Of a stretch of DNA of 14,936 nt, positions 6,360-13,209 are shown piece after piece (position 1 is the stretch's first letter; each line of letters opens with the position of its first letter). The notes beneath the pieces were generated by a model. That model was not told the DNA's origin and did no database searches. It saw nothing but the letters and a program-made list of their open reading frames with translations. This stretch comes from Clostridia bacterium (GTDB lineage Bacteria > Bacillota > Clostridia > Oscillospirales > CAG-272), in contig JAFTIV010000008.1 of NCBI GenBank assembly GCA_017456685.1, positions 1 to 14,936 of the forward strand, in the 5' to 3' direction. The translations under genes and the position numbers were made by a program.

Positions 6360-7609
6360 TGGAAAAAATACTAATTGAGGGCGGTCATAGGCTAAATGGA
6401 GATATCGAAATTAGTGGTATGAAAAACTCCGCATTACCTATAATTTTTGCCTGCTTGCTTATAGAAGGAGAATGCATCCTTGAAAATATTCCAAGGGTCA
6501 GTGATGTACAAAATGCGCTTTCCATTTTGAAAACAATGGGGGCTGAGGCGGATTTCGTTGATTATCATACGGTAAAAATCAATACAAAATCGGCTGAAAA
6601 CAATCTTGATTTTGAGTTGATATCAAAAATGCGTGCCTCATCATATCTTTTGTCATGCGCACTCGTGCGCTTTGGACGCGTAAATATGCCGTATCCTGGC
6701 GGGTGTAATTTTGGCTCTCGCCCCATAGAACAGCATCTAAAGGGCTTAAAATGCCTTGGTGCCCGAGGTGGTGAAAGTGACGGGTTTTTGACGCTAAAAT
6801 GTAAAAATAATTTAAAAAGTAATAAAATATCTCTTGACAAAATTTCTGTAGGTGCTACAATAAATATGATAATGGCAGCTGTCCTGCTTGAAGGACAGAG
6901 CGTTATTGAAAATGTGGCAAGGGAGCCTCATGTCATTGATGTTATAAGATTTTTGAATGCTTGTGGGGCTGATATTTTGCACTTTGGCTCGTACATTAGG
7001 GTTAATGGCGTTAGAAAGTTAAAGGGTGTAAAATATCGCATCTATGCTGATATGATTGAAGCAGGCACATATATTGCTTGCGTTGGTGCGACTGGTGGAG
7101 CTCTATCATTAAAGGGCATTGAGTATGAGCATATAAGACCATTGAGACTTATCTTTGATGAAATGAATATAAAAATTTCATATAATAGTCGAGAAATATA
7201 TGTTAGCTCAAATAATCCTAAGGGAACAAGCATGCAAACCGAGCCGTATCCTGGCTTCCCAACTGATTTGCATCCTCAGCTTTCTGCACTTGTGTGCTAT
7301 TGCGAGGGGGGCGGAAGCATTACCGAAAATATTTTCGACGGTCGCTTTGCATATGTTGCACAGCTCGAGAAAATGGGTGCCAAAATAAAAAGGGTAGGAA
7401 ATACTGTTTATATAAGCCAAACACGGCTCATCGGTGCGAGCACCGATGCTACAGACCTTCGTGCTGGTGCCGCTCTTGTAGTTGCAGGGCTTGGCGCTCA
7501 GGGAATAACAACTATAAATAACGTTAACTATATCGTAAGAGGCTATGAGGAGTTAACCTCAAAGCTCGCCTCTGTCGGTGGAAATATCAAATTAATACAA
7601 GGAGAATAA
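6359..7609 (+). CDS. murA: UDP-N-acetylglucosamine 1-carboxyvinyltransferase
   Basis: MurA transfers enolpyruvate from PEP to UDP-GlcNAc in the cytoplasm, the first committed step of peptidoglycan synthesis and the target of fosfomycin. The 416-residue length is normal. Key residues are present: K22-N23 in SGMKNSALP, the fosfomycin-reactive cysteine C116 in PGGCNFGSRP, and D303 in PTDLHPQLSA. The catalytic cysteine predicts fosfomycin sensitivity at target level. Low-GC Gram-positives often carry two copies (murAA and murAB), and which one this is cannot be told. The SD is five bases before the ATG, inside a long stem. The next gene begins three bases after the stop. Confidence 0.96.
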   Translation: MEKILIEGGHRLNGDIEISGMKNSALPIIFACLLIEGECILENIPRVSDVQNALSILKTMGAEADFVDYHTVKINTKSAENNLDFELISKMRASSYLLSCALVRFGRVNMPYPGGCNFGSRPIEQHLKGLKCLGARGGESDGFLTLKCKNNLKSNKISLDKISVGATINMIMAAVLLEGQSVIENVAREPHVIDVIRFLNACGADILHFGSYIRVNGVRKLKGVKYRIYADMIEAGTYIACVGATGGALSLKGIEYEHIRPLRLIFDEMNIKISYNSREIYVSSNNPKGTSMQTEPYPGFPTDLHPQLSALVCYCEGGGSITENIFDGRFAYVAQLEKMGAKIKRVGNTVYISQTRLIGASTDATDLRAGAALVVAGLGAQGITTINNVNYIVRGYEELTSKLASVGGNIKLIQGE

Positions 7610-7611
7610 AA

Positions 7612-7815
7612 ATGGAAGTAACAAAGCAAACACTAATCGGCGATGTTCTTGATTACGACATCGAAACAGCTCAATTTTTCTTGGAGATTGGAATGCATTG
7701 CCTTGGTTGCCCTCATTCCAGAGGTGAGGCTATTGAGGATGCTTGCGCAGTTCACGGAACAAATGCTGATGAGCTTGTAGCGAAGCTCAACGCGTTTCTT
7801 TCAAGCAAGAAATGA
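7612..7815 (+). CDS. DUF1858 domain protein, small CxxC protein
   Basis: This 67-residue protein matches the DUF1858 type: a short helical domain beginning TLIGDVLDYDIETAQFF, then GMHCLGCPHSRGE with a CxxC pair (C30 and C33), and a helical C-terminus. The cysteines could bind metal or act in redox chemistry; the function is not established. The SD GGAG lies seven bases before the ATG. Its last bases overlap the trmK start (ATGA), so it is translated with trmK in the same operon. Confidence 0.85.
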   Translation: MEVTKQTLIGDVLDYDIETAQFFLEIGMHCLGCPHSRGEAIEDACAVHGTNADELVAKLNAFLSSKK

Positions 7816-8486
7816 GACAATTAAAGCTAAGTAAACGACTGGGCACCGCTGCGCAATTTGTGCGTGACGGTGCTGTTGTCGCAGACGTAGGAACAGACCA
7901 CGCATACATACCTATTTATTTGGTTCAATCGGGTAAGACAGCTCGTGCAATAGCTACTGATATAAACGAGGGACCGCTTGCTCGTGCTAATGATAATATC
8001 GCCTCGTATGGATTAGAAGATAAAATAATTACTTATATTGCAAATGGGCTAGATGGAATTGAAGCATATGCACCAGACGATGTTATTATTTGTGGAATGG
8101 GCGGAGAGCTGATAGCTGATATCATTGATAAATCCAATTATGTAAGAAGTAGTGATAAGAATTTAATCCTTCAGCCTATGACAACAGCCTTAGAGCTTCG
8201 TGAATATTTAAAAAATGGCTTTGAAATAACCGACGAGGCAGTTGTGTATGAGGATGGTAAATATTATCAAATAATATGCGCATGCTACGATGGACAAGCT
8301 CACGAATATTCAAAAATTGAGCTTGAGCTTGGCAAAATAAATATTAAGAAAAGAGAAGCCGTTTTCTTGAAAATGCTTGATTTTTGCATTGCAAAAAAGA
8401 AGAAAATAAGAGATGGACTTTTAAAGGGCGATTGCGATACGGCTGAAATAGAAAAGGAAATTGAAGAAATGGAGAAGCTAATATGA
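7812..8486 (+). CDS. trmK: tRNA (adenine-22-N1)-methyltransferase TrmK
   Basis: TrmK (YqfN in B. subtilis) uses S-adenosylmethionine to methylate A22 in the tRNA D-arm. The 224-residue protein has a class I methyltransferase core: motif I VADVGTDHAYIP (23-34), an acidic end of strand 2 (ATDIN), IICGMGGELI (92-101) and LQPMTTALELR (120-130, where LQPN is more common). The lysine- and glutamate-rich C-terminus (about 170-224) is probably a coiled coil. It overlaps the genes on both sides by four bases (ATGA), indicating translational coupling. The trmK-nif3 order is conserved in Firmicutes. Confidence 0.93.
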   Translation: MRQLKLSKRLGTAAQFVRDGAVVADVGTDHAYIPIYLVQSGKTARAIATDINEGPLARANDNIASYGLEDKIITYIANGLDGIEAYAPDDVIICGMGGELIADIIDKSNYVRSSDKNLILQPMTTALELREYLKNGFEITDEAVVYEDGKYYQIICACYDGQAHEYSKIELELGKINIKKREAVFLKMLDFCIAKKKKIRDGLLKGDCDTAEIEKEIEEMEKLI

Positions 8487-9241
8487 CATTTCATGAGCTT
8501 TATATGGCGCTTGATGCGCGTTTCCCAAAATCACTTAGCTGTGAGTGGGATAACGACGGAATAATGTGTGCTGATGATTTAAGCAAGCCTGTAAAAAAGG
8601 TGTTGATTACGCTTTATGTTACAGATGAGGCTGTAAAATATGCTATAAAAAAAGGCTTTGATACAATCATTTCTCATCATCCCTTAGTTTTTAAAGCACA
8701 AAAATCCTTGTGCGAGCTTAATTTTGTTCAAAAAAAGCTTATCTCTCTTATAAAAGAGGATATTAGAGCAATGTCCTTTCATACTCGTCTTGATGCAGGA
8801 AATGGAGGAGTTAATGACACCCTTGCAAGCGAGCTTGGCTTTGTTAGCATCGAGCCGGATCCTGCTGACCCTATAGGAAGAGTTTGCGAGCTTGGCGAGG
8901 AAATGTCCCCCTCCGCCTTTGCTAAAAAGGTAAAAAAGACCATTTCGGCTCCGTTCGTTAAATATGCAGGAAGCAGAAATGTAAAAAAGGTATATATCGT
9001 TGGCGGGGATGGCAAGGATTTAATCGCTAATGCAATTGAGTGTGGAGCTGATACTCTCCTTACAGGAGATGCAAGCTATAATGCTGTTCTTGATGCGGAT
9101 GAAATGGGCTTGAATGTTATCGAGGCAGGCCACTATTATACAGAATATTTAGTTTGTGAGACTATAGAAAATCTTGTGAAAATTTTTGATGATAAAATAA
9201 AAACCGAGATTTTTACATCAAACAAAATAGAGGTTATTTAA
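8483..9241 (+). CDS. Nif3-like dinuclear metal-binding protein
   Basis: Nif3/YqfO family proteins form toroidal hexamers with a two-metal site; their biological reaction remains unclear, and some have been described as GTP cyclohydrolase 1 type 2 homologues. Metal-ligand motifs are present: ISHHPLVF (H65, H66), SFHTRLDAGNGGVND (D104), and AGHYYTEY (H217, E221). At 252 residues this is the short form, without the inserted PII-like domain of longer members such as B. subtilis YqfO. A GGAG sits about eight bases before the ATG, which overlaps the trmK stop. A strong terminator follows. Confidence 0.92.
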   Translation: MTFHELYMALDARFPKSLSCEWDNDGIMCADDLSKPVKKVLITLYVTDEAVKYAIKKGFDTIISHHPLVFKAQKSLCELNFVQKKLISLIKEDIRAMSFHTRLDAGNGGVNDTLASELGFVSIEPDPADPIGRVCELGEEMSPSAFAKKVKKTISAPFVKYAGSRNVKKVYIVGGDGKDLIANAIECGADTLLTGDASYNAVLDADEMGLNVIEAGHYYTEYLVCETIENLVKIFDDKIKTEIFTSNKIEVI

Positions 9242-9265
9242 TCAATTTTAAATAAAATTACACAC

Positions 9266-9296
9266 AAAAGCGGTCGTGGAAAAGCGACCGCTTTTT
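9266..9296 (+). terminator. Intrinsic terminator after the nif3-like gene
   Basis: A perfect 11-bp stem AAAAGCGGTCG / CGACCGCTTTT (9266-9276 and 9285-9295) with an 8-base loop ends in a T-run. The stem also begins with an A-run, so it may act in both directions. Confidence 0.92.
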
Positions 9297-9475
9297 CGTG
9301 TCTCTCTTTTATTAAAAGAGCTTTAGCGGTTTATAAAATTTTAGAATTTAAAAAATCTTAATATCAAAAACAGAGAAGAAAAATTCTCAAATTTGAAAAT
9401 TTTAATATTTTTGAATTCAAAAATTGCCGAATTTGAAATTTTTTAAATTTTTAATGTAAAAAATTCTAATAAGTG
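9297..9475. repeat. AT-rich palindromic spacer upstream of parA
   Basis: This 180-base noncoding stretch is almost entirely A and T and is rich in self-complementary words. A CTCTTTTA / TAAAAGAG hairpin lies at 9304-9320. A 24-base imperfect palindrome lies at 9380-9403, centred on CAAATTTG with one mismatched pair. A perfect 18-base palindrome, ATTTTTGAATTCAAAAAT, lies at 9407-9424. TTTGAAA words recur at 9392 and 9432. It could be a centromere-like or operator site for the adjacent ParA and DNA-binding pair. Low-complexity sequence is the simpler alternative. Confidence 0.5.
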
Positions 9476-9504
9476 TTGACAATTGTCGAATTATGTTGTA
9501 AAAT
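9476..9504 (+). promoter_or_regulatory. Strong SigA-type promoter for parA
   Basis: A perfect -35 TTGACA (9476-9481), 17-base spacer and -10 TAAAAT (9499-9504) lie about 34 bases before the parA ATG. It is among the best matches to consensus in the window, which suggests either high expression or repression by a bound protein. Confidence 0.88.
9478..9487. promoter_or_regulatory. Candidate operator palindrome over the parA -35 box
   Basis: GACAATTGTC is a perfect 10-bp palindrome covering the last four bases of the -35 box. Partition cassettes with ribbon-helix-helix proteins are usually autoregulated from such sites, so binding by the partner protein encoded downstream is a reasonable inference. 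Confidence 0.45.
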
Positions 9505-9537
9505 ATATTTGTAAATAAATATTGACGGAGGAAAACA

Positions 9538-10314
9538 ATGGCACACAAGATTTGCTTCATTAACCAAAAGGGTGGCGTTGGCAAAACCACCACAACAATG
9601 CAGACCGCTGCATACCTTACTACCAAAAAGGGCAAAAAGGTACTTATGATTGATATGGACCCCCAAGGCAACCTTACAACATGCGTTGGAGTTGATACTG
9701 AGGGCGAAAATACAGTTTCCGAGCTTCTTCTTAACGAGGCGAAGTTTGAGGATACAATAAAGACAACTCCTTATGGAGACATTATTCCAAGCGATTCCGC
9801 TCTCGGCTATAGAGAAATGGAAATAAGCGGTAAGGTTGGTCGTGAGCTTCTTTTGTTCCAAGCGCTCAAGGATAAGCTTGGCGCATATGATTATGTTCTA
9901 ATCGACTGCCCACCTGCAATCAATACCTTTACATATAATGTATTTATGGTGGCTGATAGTGTTGTAGTCGTTTCGGAGGTGGGTCTTTTCTCCGCAAGAG
10001 GCTGTGGAAAGATGATTGATACAGTAAGACAGGCTGTTGGAGTTTACGACAGAGATATTCACATCGCAGGTATTCTTTTCACAAAGAACAACCACACAAA
10101 GCTCGCACGCGAAATTCGCGAGCAGGTTGAGCTTGTAAGTAATGAATATGGCGTAAAGGTATTTGAAACCTTGATAGGCACATTCCCAGCACCCGTTGGA
10201 GAGAGCCAAGCACTTTGCAAGAGCTTGTTTGATTATGCACCTAAGCATAAGGTAACCGCGCAATACGCAGCGGCTATAGAAGAAATTATTGAAGCAGTAG
10301 CTGAGGAGGAATAA
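9538..10314 (+). CDS. parA: ParA/Soj family partition ATPase
   Basis: ParA ATPases bind nonspecific DNA as ATP dimers and move a bound centromere complex. This 258-residue protein has the deviant Walker A box KGGVGKTT (11-18), Walker A' DMDPQGN (39-45) and Walker B VLIDCPPA (120-127). There is no N-terminal helix-turn-helix, so it is of the Soj or type Ib class. It is less likely to be MinD, because the C-terminus lacks a clear amphipathic membrane helix and ends in acids (AVAEEE). The SD GGAGG is six bases before the ATG. The partner gene begins two bases after the stop. No ParB with ParB/Srx or KorB domains is present, so the pair differs from the chromosomal Soj-Spo0J system. Confidence 0.92.
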   Translation: MAHKICFINQKGGVGKTTTTMQTAAYLTTKKGKKVLMIDMDPQGNLTTCVGVDTEGENTVSELLLNEAKFEDTIKTTPYGDIIPSDSALGYREMEISGKVGRELLLFQALKDKLGAYDYVLIDCPPAINTFTYNVFMVADSVVVVSEVGLFSARGCGKMIDTVRQAVGVYDRDIHIAGILFTKNNHTKLAREIREQVELVSNEYGVKVFETLIGTFPAPVGESQALCKSLFDYAPKHKVTAQYAAAIEEIIEAVAEEE

Positions 10315-10316
10315 TA

Positions 10317-10631
10317 ATGGCTAAGAAGAATTATGGTATCGCAGACGCAATGAGATCCGAGGTTAAAACAGAGGAGCCAGTTAGAGTAGAGAGTGCTCCT
10401 GCATCAATCCCTGCACCACAAAAGGAAGCGAAGAAGCGCGGAAGACCGAGAAAGGTTGAAAAGGAAGAGCGCGTTGCATTTGTTAGAACATCTATCAGCG
10501 CATCACTTAAGAAGAAGCTTCAAATTGTTTGCATTAGCAAGGGCATAAGCGAGGATGCATATGCATACGACCTTCTTGAAAGAGCTATCAATCGTGATTA
10601 CGAAAAGGCTCTTGCATCTGTAACTGAATAA
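10317..10631 (+). CDS. AT-hook plus ribbon-helix-helix-like DNA-binding protein
   Basis: The 104-residue protein has three parts. Residues 1-37 are polar and proline-rich, probably disordered. Residues 39-46 read KKRGRPRK, a textbook AT-hook, which binds the minor groove of AT-rich DNA. Residues 54-97 resemble a ribbon-helix-helix fold: a short strand (FVRTSIS), a basic helix (LKKKLQIVCISKG) and a second helix (SEDAYAYDLLERAINRDYEKA). Coupling to parA (two-base gap, SD GAGGAGG within the parA end) suggests it is the centromere-binding partner, like ParG or Omega in type Ib systems, whose flexible N-terminal tails stimulate ParA. The partner role is inferred; the AT-hook is seen directly. Confidence 0.72.
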   Translation: MAKKNYGIADAMRSEVKTEEPVRVESAPASIPAPQKEAKKRGRPRKVEKEERVAFVRTSISASLKKKLQIVCISKGISEDAYAYDLLERAINRDYEKALASVTE

Positions 10632-10633
10632 TC

Positions 10634-10663
10634 AAAAAGCAAGCAGAAAACTGCTTGCTTTTT
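10634..10663. terminator. Bidirectional terminator between the parA operon and fkbM
   Basis: A perfect 13-bp stem AAAAAGCAAGCAG / CTGCTTGCTTTTT with an AAAA loop has T-runs on both strands. Its right end overlaps the stop codon of the convergent FkbM gene (10662-10664), so both transcripts would end here. Confidence 0.9.
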
Positions 10664-11747
10664 AAATTGCATACATATTTAAATCCCACGCGGGAATATA
10701 AGGTAATCTCCTTAAGAATAGCTTGTACTCAGGATTTATTTCCTTGACGAGTATGGGAAGCTCATATAAATCCTCGCTTCGGTGATACATAGAAACAAGA
10801 AGCTCACATTTTGAATGCTTAATCAGCTCAAATGAGCCGAGAATAGCTTTGTATTCGGCACCCTCAACATCGTATTTTATAAAATCAACGCTTGAAAGCA
10901 CACTATCTGCTCGCCTTGCATCAATGGTAACGAGCTTTGTTTGGTGAGAGGCAGTTCCCGCACCTGATGAGTTTCTGTTGCCAGAAGCGGAGAATTCAAG
11001 GCTTGTGTTCTCGTCCCAAGACGCATAATTATATGCAAAAGCCTTTATATTATCAAGCCCTTCAATATAAGCATTTAGCTTTTTAAAGTTACGAAAATCG
11101 GGCTCAAACGCGTGAATTTCTTCTAAATTTGGGCAAATACTTATGTATTTTTTTACTGTATCTCCGTTGTAAGCTCCTAAATCGAGGATTTTTTTGAAAC
11201 GATTTAGACTTAAAAGCTCATTTGCTTCTTCCTCTGTACATTCGGTTAACCGCAAATACTTGATTTTCCCAGTTAGCTTGAATCTAATAACATCATCGAA
11301 AATTTTCTTTGAGTGCTCATCGTCAAAATGCTCTCTTGCATGCTCGAGCTCGCTTAAGTGTGCCTCGAAAAAAGCATTGTTAAAAAGCTCACCCTGACAA
11401 ACGGGAACGTCAGGCGCATAAAGCTCGTGAGCCTTGTCAAGCTCGTAAATTCTTTGCATAACATCATCAAGATGCGTGCCAAATGATAAAAGGATTATAA
11501 AATCCTCGTATTTTTCACGCGCTTGAGAATAGGAGAGCACAACCTTGCCTCTAAACGAGTGACCTCGAACGAAGCCATCGCTTGCAAAAACATCTGCATA
11601 TTCAATGCCATATTGCTCTAAAACAGCTATGATTTTGTCCGCACCATTACCCATGCCATAAATCAGTATAGGCTTTTTTGCTTCCTTTAAATAATCCCAA
11701 AGGTCGCAACAGAAGGTGTCAAAAATATGATTTTTGAAATTATTCAT
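10662..11747 (-). CDS. FkbM family methyltransferase
   Basis: The 361-residue protein has two parts. Residues 26-90 form a Rossmann-like segment (ILIYGMGNGADKII) that often precedes FkbM domains. Residues 185-330 hold the SAM-binding FkbM core: ILDLGAYNGDT (187-197), HAFEPDF (212-218) and FIKYDVEGAEYKAILG (289-304). FkbM enzymes O-methylate sugars, polyketides or glycans; the substrate is unknown, and no other glycan genes are nearby. The start was set at the ATG at 11745-11747, which has AAGGA six bases upstream; an ATG 96 bases earlier would add a hydrophobic stretch without an SD. It is monocistronic and divergent from the HIT gene. Confidence 0.88.
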   Translation of the reverse strand: MNNFKNHIFDTFCCDLWDYLKEAKKPILIYGMGNGADKIIAVLEQYGIEYADVFASDGFVRGHSFRGKVVLSYSQAREKYEDFIILLSFGTHLDDVMQRIYELDKAHELYAPDVPVCQGELFNNAFFEAHLSELEHAREHFDDEHSKKIFDDVIRFKLTGKIKYLRLTECTEEEANELLSLNRFKKILDLGAYNGDTVKKYISICPNLEEIHAFEPDFRNFKKLNAYIEGLDNIKAFAYNYASWDENTSLEFSASGNRNSSGAGTASHQTKLVTIDARRADSVLSSVDFIKYDVEGAEYKAILGSFELIKHSKCELLVSMYHRSEDLYELPILVKEINPEYKLFLRRLPYIPAWDLNMYAI

Positions 11748-11756
11748 TATGTATCC

Positions 11757-11785
11757 TTGAATTTTTTTATAAAATATGATAGAAT
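11757..11785 (+). promoter_or_regulatory. SigA-type promoter for the HIT gene
   Basis: -35 TTGAAT (11757-11762), 17 bases, -10 TAGAAT (11780-11785). The predicted start is near 11792, inside the -10 box of the opposing FkbM promoter. Confidence 0.65.
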
Positions 11786-11792
11786 TAAGTAT

Positions 11793-11821
11793 ATTATATA
11801 TCAAAATAATATTTAATTCAA
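11793..11821 (-). promoter_or_regulatory. SigA-type promoter for the fkbM gene
   Basis: On the minus strand, -35 TTGAAT (11816-11821), 17 bases, -10 TATAAT (11793-11798). The -35 box touches the SD of the HIT gene, and the predicted start (about 11786) falls on the HIT promoter's -10. Confidence 0.65.
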
Positions 11822-11832
11822 GGAGAAAAAAT

Positions 11833-12171
11833 ATGGATTGCATTTTTTGTAAAATAATAAACGGAGAAATCCCATCAAATAAGCTTTATGAGGATGAAAA
11901 AATCATCGCGTTTCACGATATAAATCCTGAGGCGAAGGTTCATTTTTTGGTGGTCCCAAAGGAGCATATTTGCTGTGCCGACAAGATTGATAGCACCAAT
12001 AGCCAAATTATTGCTCATATTTTTGAGCTTATTCCAGCCCTTGCTAAAAAGGCGGGTCTTGAGAATGGTTATAGAATTATAAATAACTGTGGTGAAGATG
12101 CTTGTCAAAGCGTGCCTCATATTCACTTCCATATCATCGGTGGAGAAAAGCTTCCTGAGCATATTAAGTAA
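11833..12171 (+). CDS. HIT family protein, Hint-like nucleotide hydrolase
   Basis: HIT proteins hydrolyse nucleoside phosphoramidates and related adenylates in the cytoplasm. The 112-residue product has CIFCKI at the N-terminus (C3, C6, a probable zinc pair found in many bacterial members), the NPEAKVHFLVVPKEH strand with H45, and the triad VPHIHFHI (H96, H98, H100). The usual GQSV before the triad reads CQSV. The start was set at the ATG at 11833, since AAGGAG (11820-11825) lies seven bases upstream; a longer frame from 11776 would add an unconserved hydrophobic N-terminus and overlap the promoter. Confidence 0.93.
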   Translation: MDCIFCKIINGEIPSNKLYEDEKIIAFHDINPEAKVHFLVVPKEHICCADKIDSTNSQIIAHIFELIPALAKKAGLENGYRIINNCGEDACQSVPHIHFHIIGGEKLPEHIK

Positions 12172-12298
12172 TTTTTGAATTTTTAAAATCTAAAATTCTA
12201 AAAATGATTTTTTTGAAAATTTTCAAGATTTTTTGAATTGTTGAATTTTAAAAATATGGAAATTGTAAATTCTAAAAACATAAAATCATTAAAATGTT
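12172..12298. repeat. AT-rich spacer with repeated words after the HIT gene
   Basis: This noncoding stretch is nearly all A and T and lacks a plausible gene. AAATTCTAAAAA occurs twice (12193-12204 and 12267-12278). A perfect 14-base palindrome TTGAAAATTTTCAA lies at 12213-12226. The 12-mer TTTGAAAATTTT (12212-12223) is also present upstream of parA (9392-9403). Confidence 0.45.
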
Positions 12299-12326
12299 AA
12301 AATCCCCTTTGTTTAAAGGGGATTTT
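12299..12326. terminator. Terminator between the HIT gene and sigG
   Basis: A 12-bp stem AAAATCCCCTTT / AAAGGGGATTTT with a GTTT loop lies between two convergent genes. T-rich sequence ends the stem on both strands, so it could serve both, although it is 127 bases after the HIT stop. Confidence 0.85.
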
Positions 12327-12394
12327 CTTGTGATTTGATTGATTTAATTGCGTTATATTTATGAAAATATTTTTGAAAAAACTGTGTTTATTTT

Positions 12395-13168
12395 TTACAT
12401 CTGTTTTCTAATTTGCTCAAGCGCACCCTTTTCAAGCCGAGAAACCTGAGCTTGAGAAATTCCAATTTCCTCAGCGATTTCGCTTTGCGTTTTTCCACCG
12501 TACAAGCGCATAGTTATAATTCTTTTTTCTCGCTGATTTAATCCCTTTATAGCCTCCTTAAGTGCAATGTCCTCAATCCAAATTTCCTCGTCGCTTGAGG
12601 TGTCACGAAGCTGATCCATAATAAAAATCGAATCGCCCGAATCATTATAAACTGGCTCAAAAAGAGAAATCGGCTCGCTTATTGCTTCCATAGCACAGAC
12701 TACATCCTTTTTGTTCTGTCCAAGCTTTTCGGCAATCATTTCAATAGTAGGCTCACGAGAAAGACTTTTTGTAAGCTCTTCCTTCATTTGTAAAGCCTTA
12801 TATGCTAAATCTCTTACCGAGCGACTTACTCGAATTGAGCTGTTGTCTCTTAAATATCTGCGAATTTCACCAATAATCATAGGAACTGCATAGGTGGAGA
12901 AGCGGACATCAAGCTCAATATTAAAATTGTCAATAGCCTTTATAAGTCCAATGCAACCGACCTGAAACAAATCATCCATATTTTCATTTCTTGACGAAAA
13001 TCTTTGAACAATTGATAAAACAAGCCTTAAATTTCCGCTAATCATTTCATCGCGCGCAAGCGTATCACCGCCTCTTGCGCGCGTTAATAGCGATATTTTC
13101 TCATCATTTGAAAGCGTTTTTAAGCTTGCGGTGTTCACACCGCATATTTCAACCTTATTATAATACAT
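12395..13168 (-). CDS. sigG: Sporulation sigma factor SigG
   Basis: SigG drives late gene expression in the forespore. The 257-residue protein carries the SigG-specific N-terminal motif NKVEICGV (4-11) and closely follows the known family: GNLRLVLSIVQRF, DDLFQVGCIGLIKAIDNF (region 2), FSTYAVPMIIGEIRRYLRDN (2.4), IRVSRSVRDLAYKALQ (region 3) and KTQSEIAEEIGISQAQVSRLEKGAL (4.2 helix-turn-helix). The EICGV motif and SLFEPVYNDSGD separate it from SigF. It lies downstream of spoIVB, with a terminator between. In B. subtilis sigG follows sigE instead. Translation may be damped by a hairpin over its SD. Confidence 0.96.
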   Translation of the reverse strand: MYYNKVEICGVNTASLKTLSNDEKISLLTRARGGDTLARDEMISGNLRLVLSIVQRFSSRNENMDDLFQVGCIGLIKAIDNFNIELDVRFSTYAVPMIIGEIRRYLRDNSSIRVSRSVRDLAYKALQMKEELTKSLSREPTIEMIAEKLGQNKKDVVCAMEAISEPISLFEPVYNDSGDSIFIMDQLRDTSSDEEIWIEDIALKEAIKGLNQREKRIITMRLYGGKTQSEIAEEIGISQAQVSRLEKGALEQIRKQM

Positions 13169-13173
13169 TTTAA

Positions 13174-13209
13174 CCCCCTATTTTATCTAATTATTGACTA
13201 ATCAGGGGG
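13174..13209 (-). promoter_or_regulatory. Hairpin pairing with the sigG Shine-Dalgarno
   Basis: On the minus strand, CCCCCT (13209-13204) can pair with AGGGGG (13179-13174), which is the sigG SD, five bases before the ATG. The loop is 24 bases and AT-rich. From memory, the B. subtilis sigG leader is known to carry a stem that limits translation; the arrangement here would serve the same purpose. A GCATA element (13215-13219) just upstream could be a forespore -35 box, but no good -10 was found. Confidence 0.6.

Noticed and set aside
9466..10263. Minus-strand frames antisense to parA
   Set aside because: They are shadows of a strongly conserved ATPase and have no SD or recognisable domain.
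9538..10314. MinD-type cell-division ATPase
   Set aside because: The deviant Walker box fits both, but there is no clear C-terminal membrane-targeting helix and no MinC or MinE; the partner is a small DNA-binding protein.
10317..10631. Antitoxin of a toxin-antitoxin pair
   Set aside because: RHH proteins are often antitoxins, but the adjacent gene is a full ParA ATPase, and a terminator follows directly with no toxin-sized gene.
12172..12298. CRISPR or iteron array
   Set aside because: Repeated words are short, irregularly spaced and AT-only; no regular repeat-spacer pattern is present.
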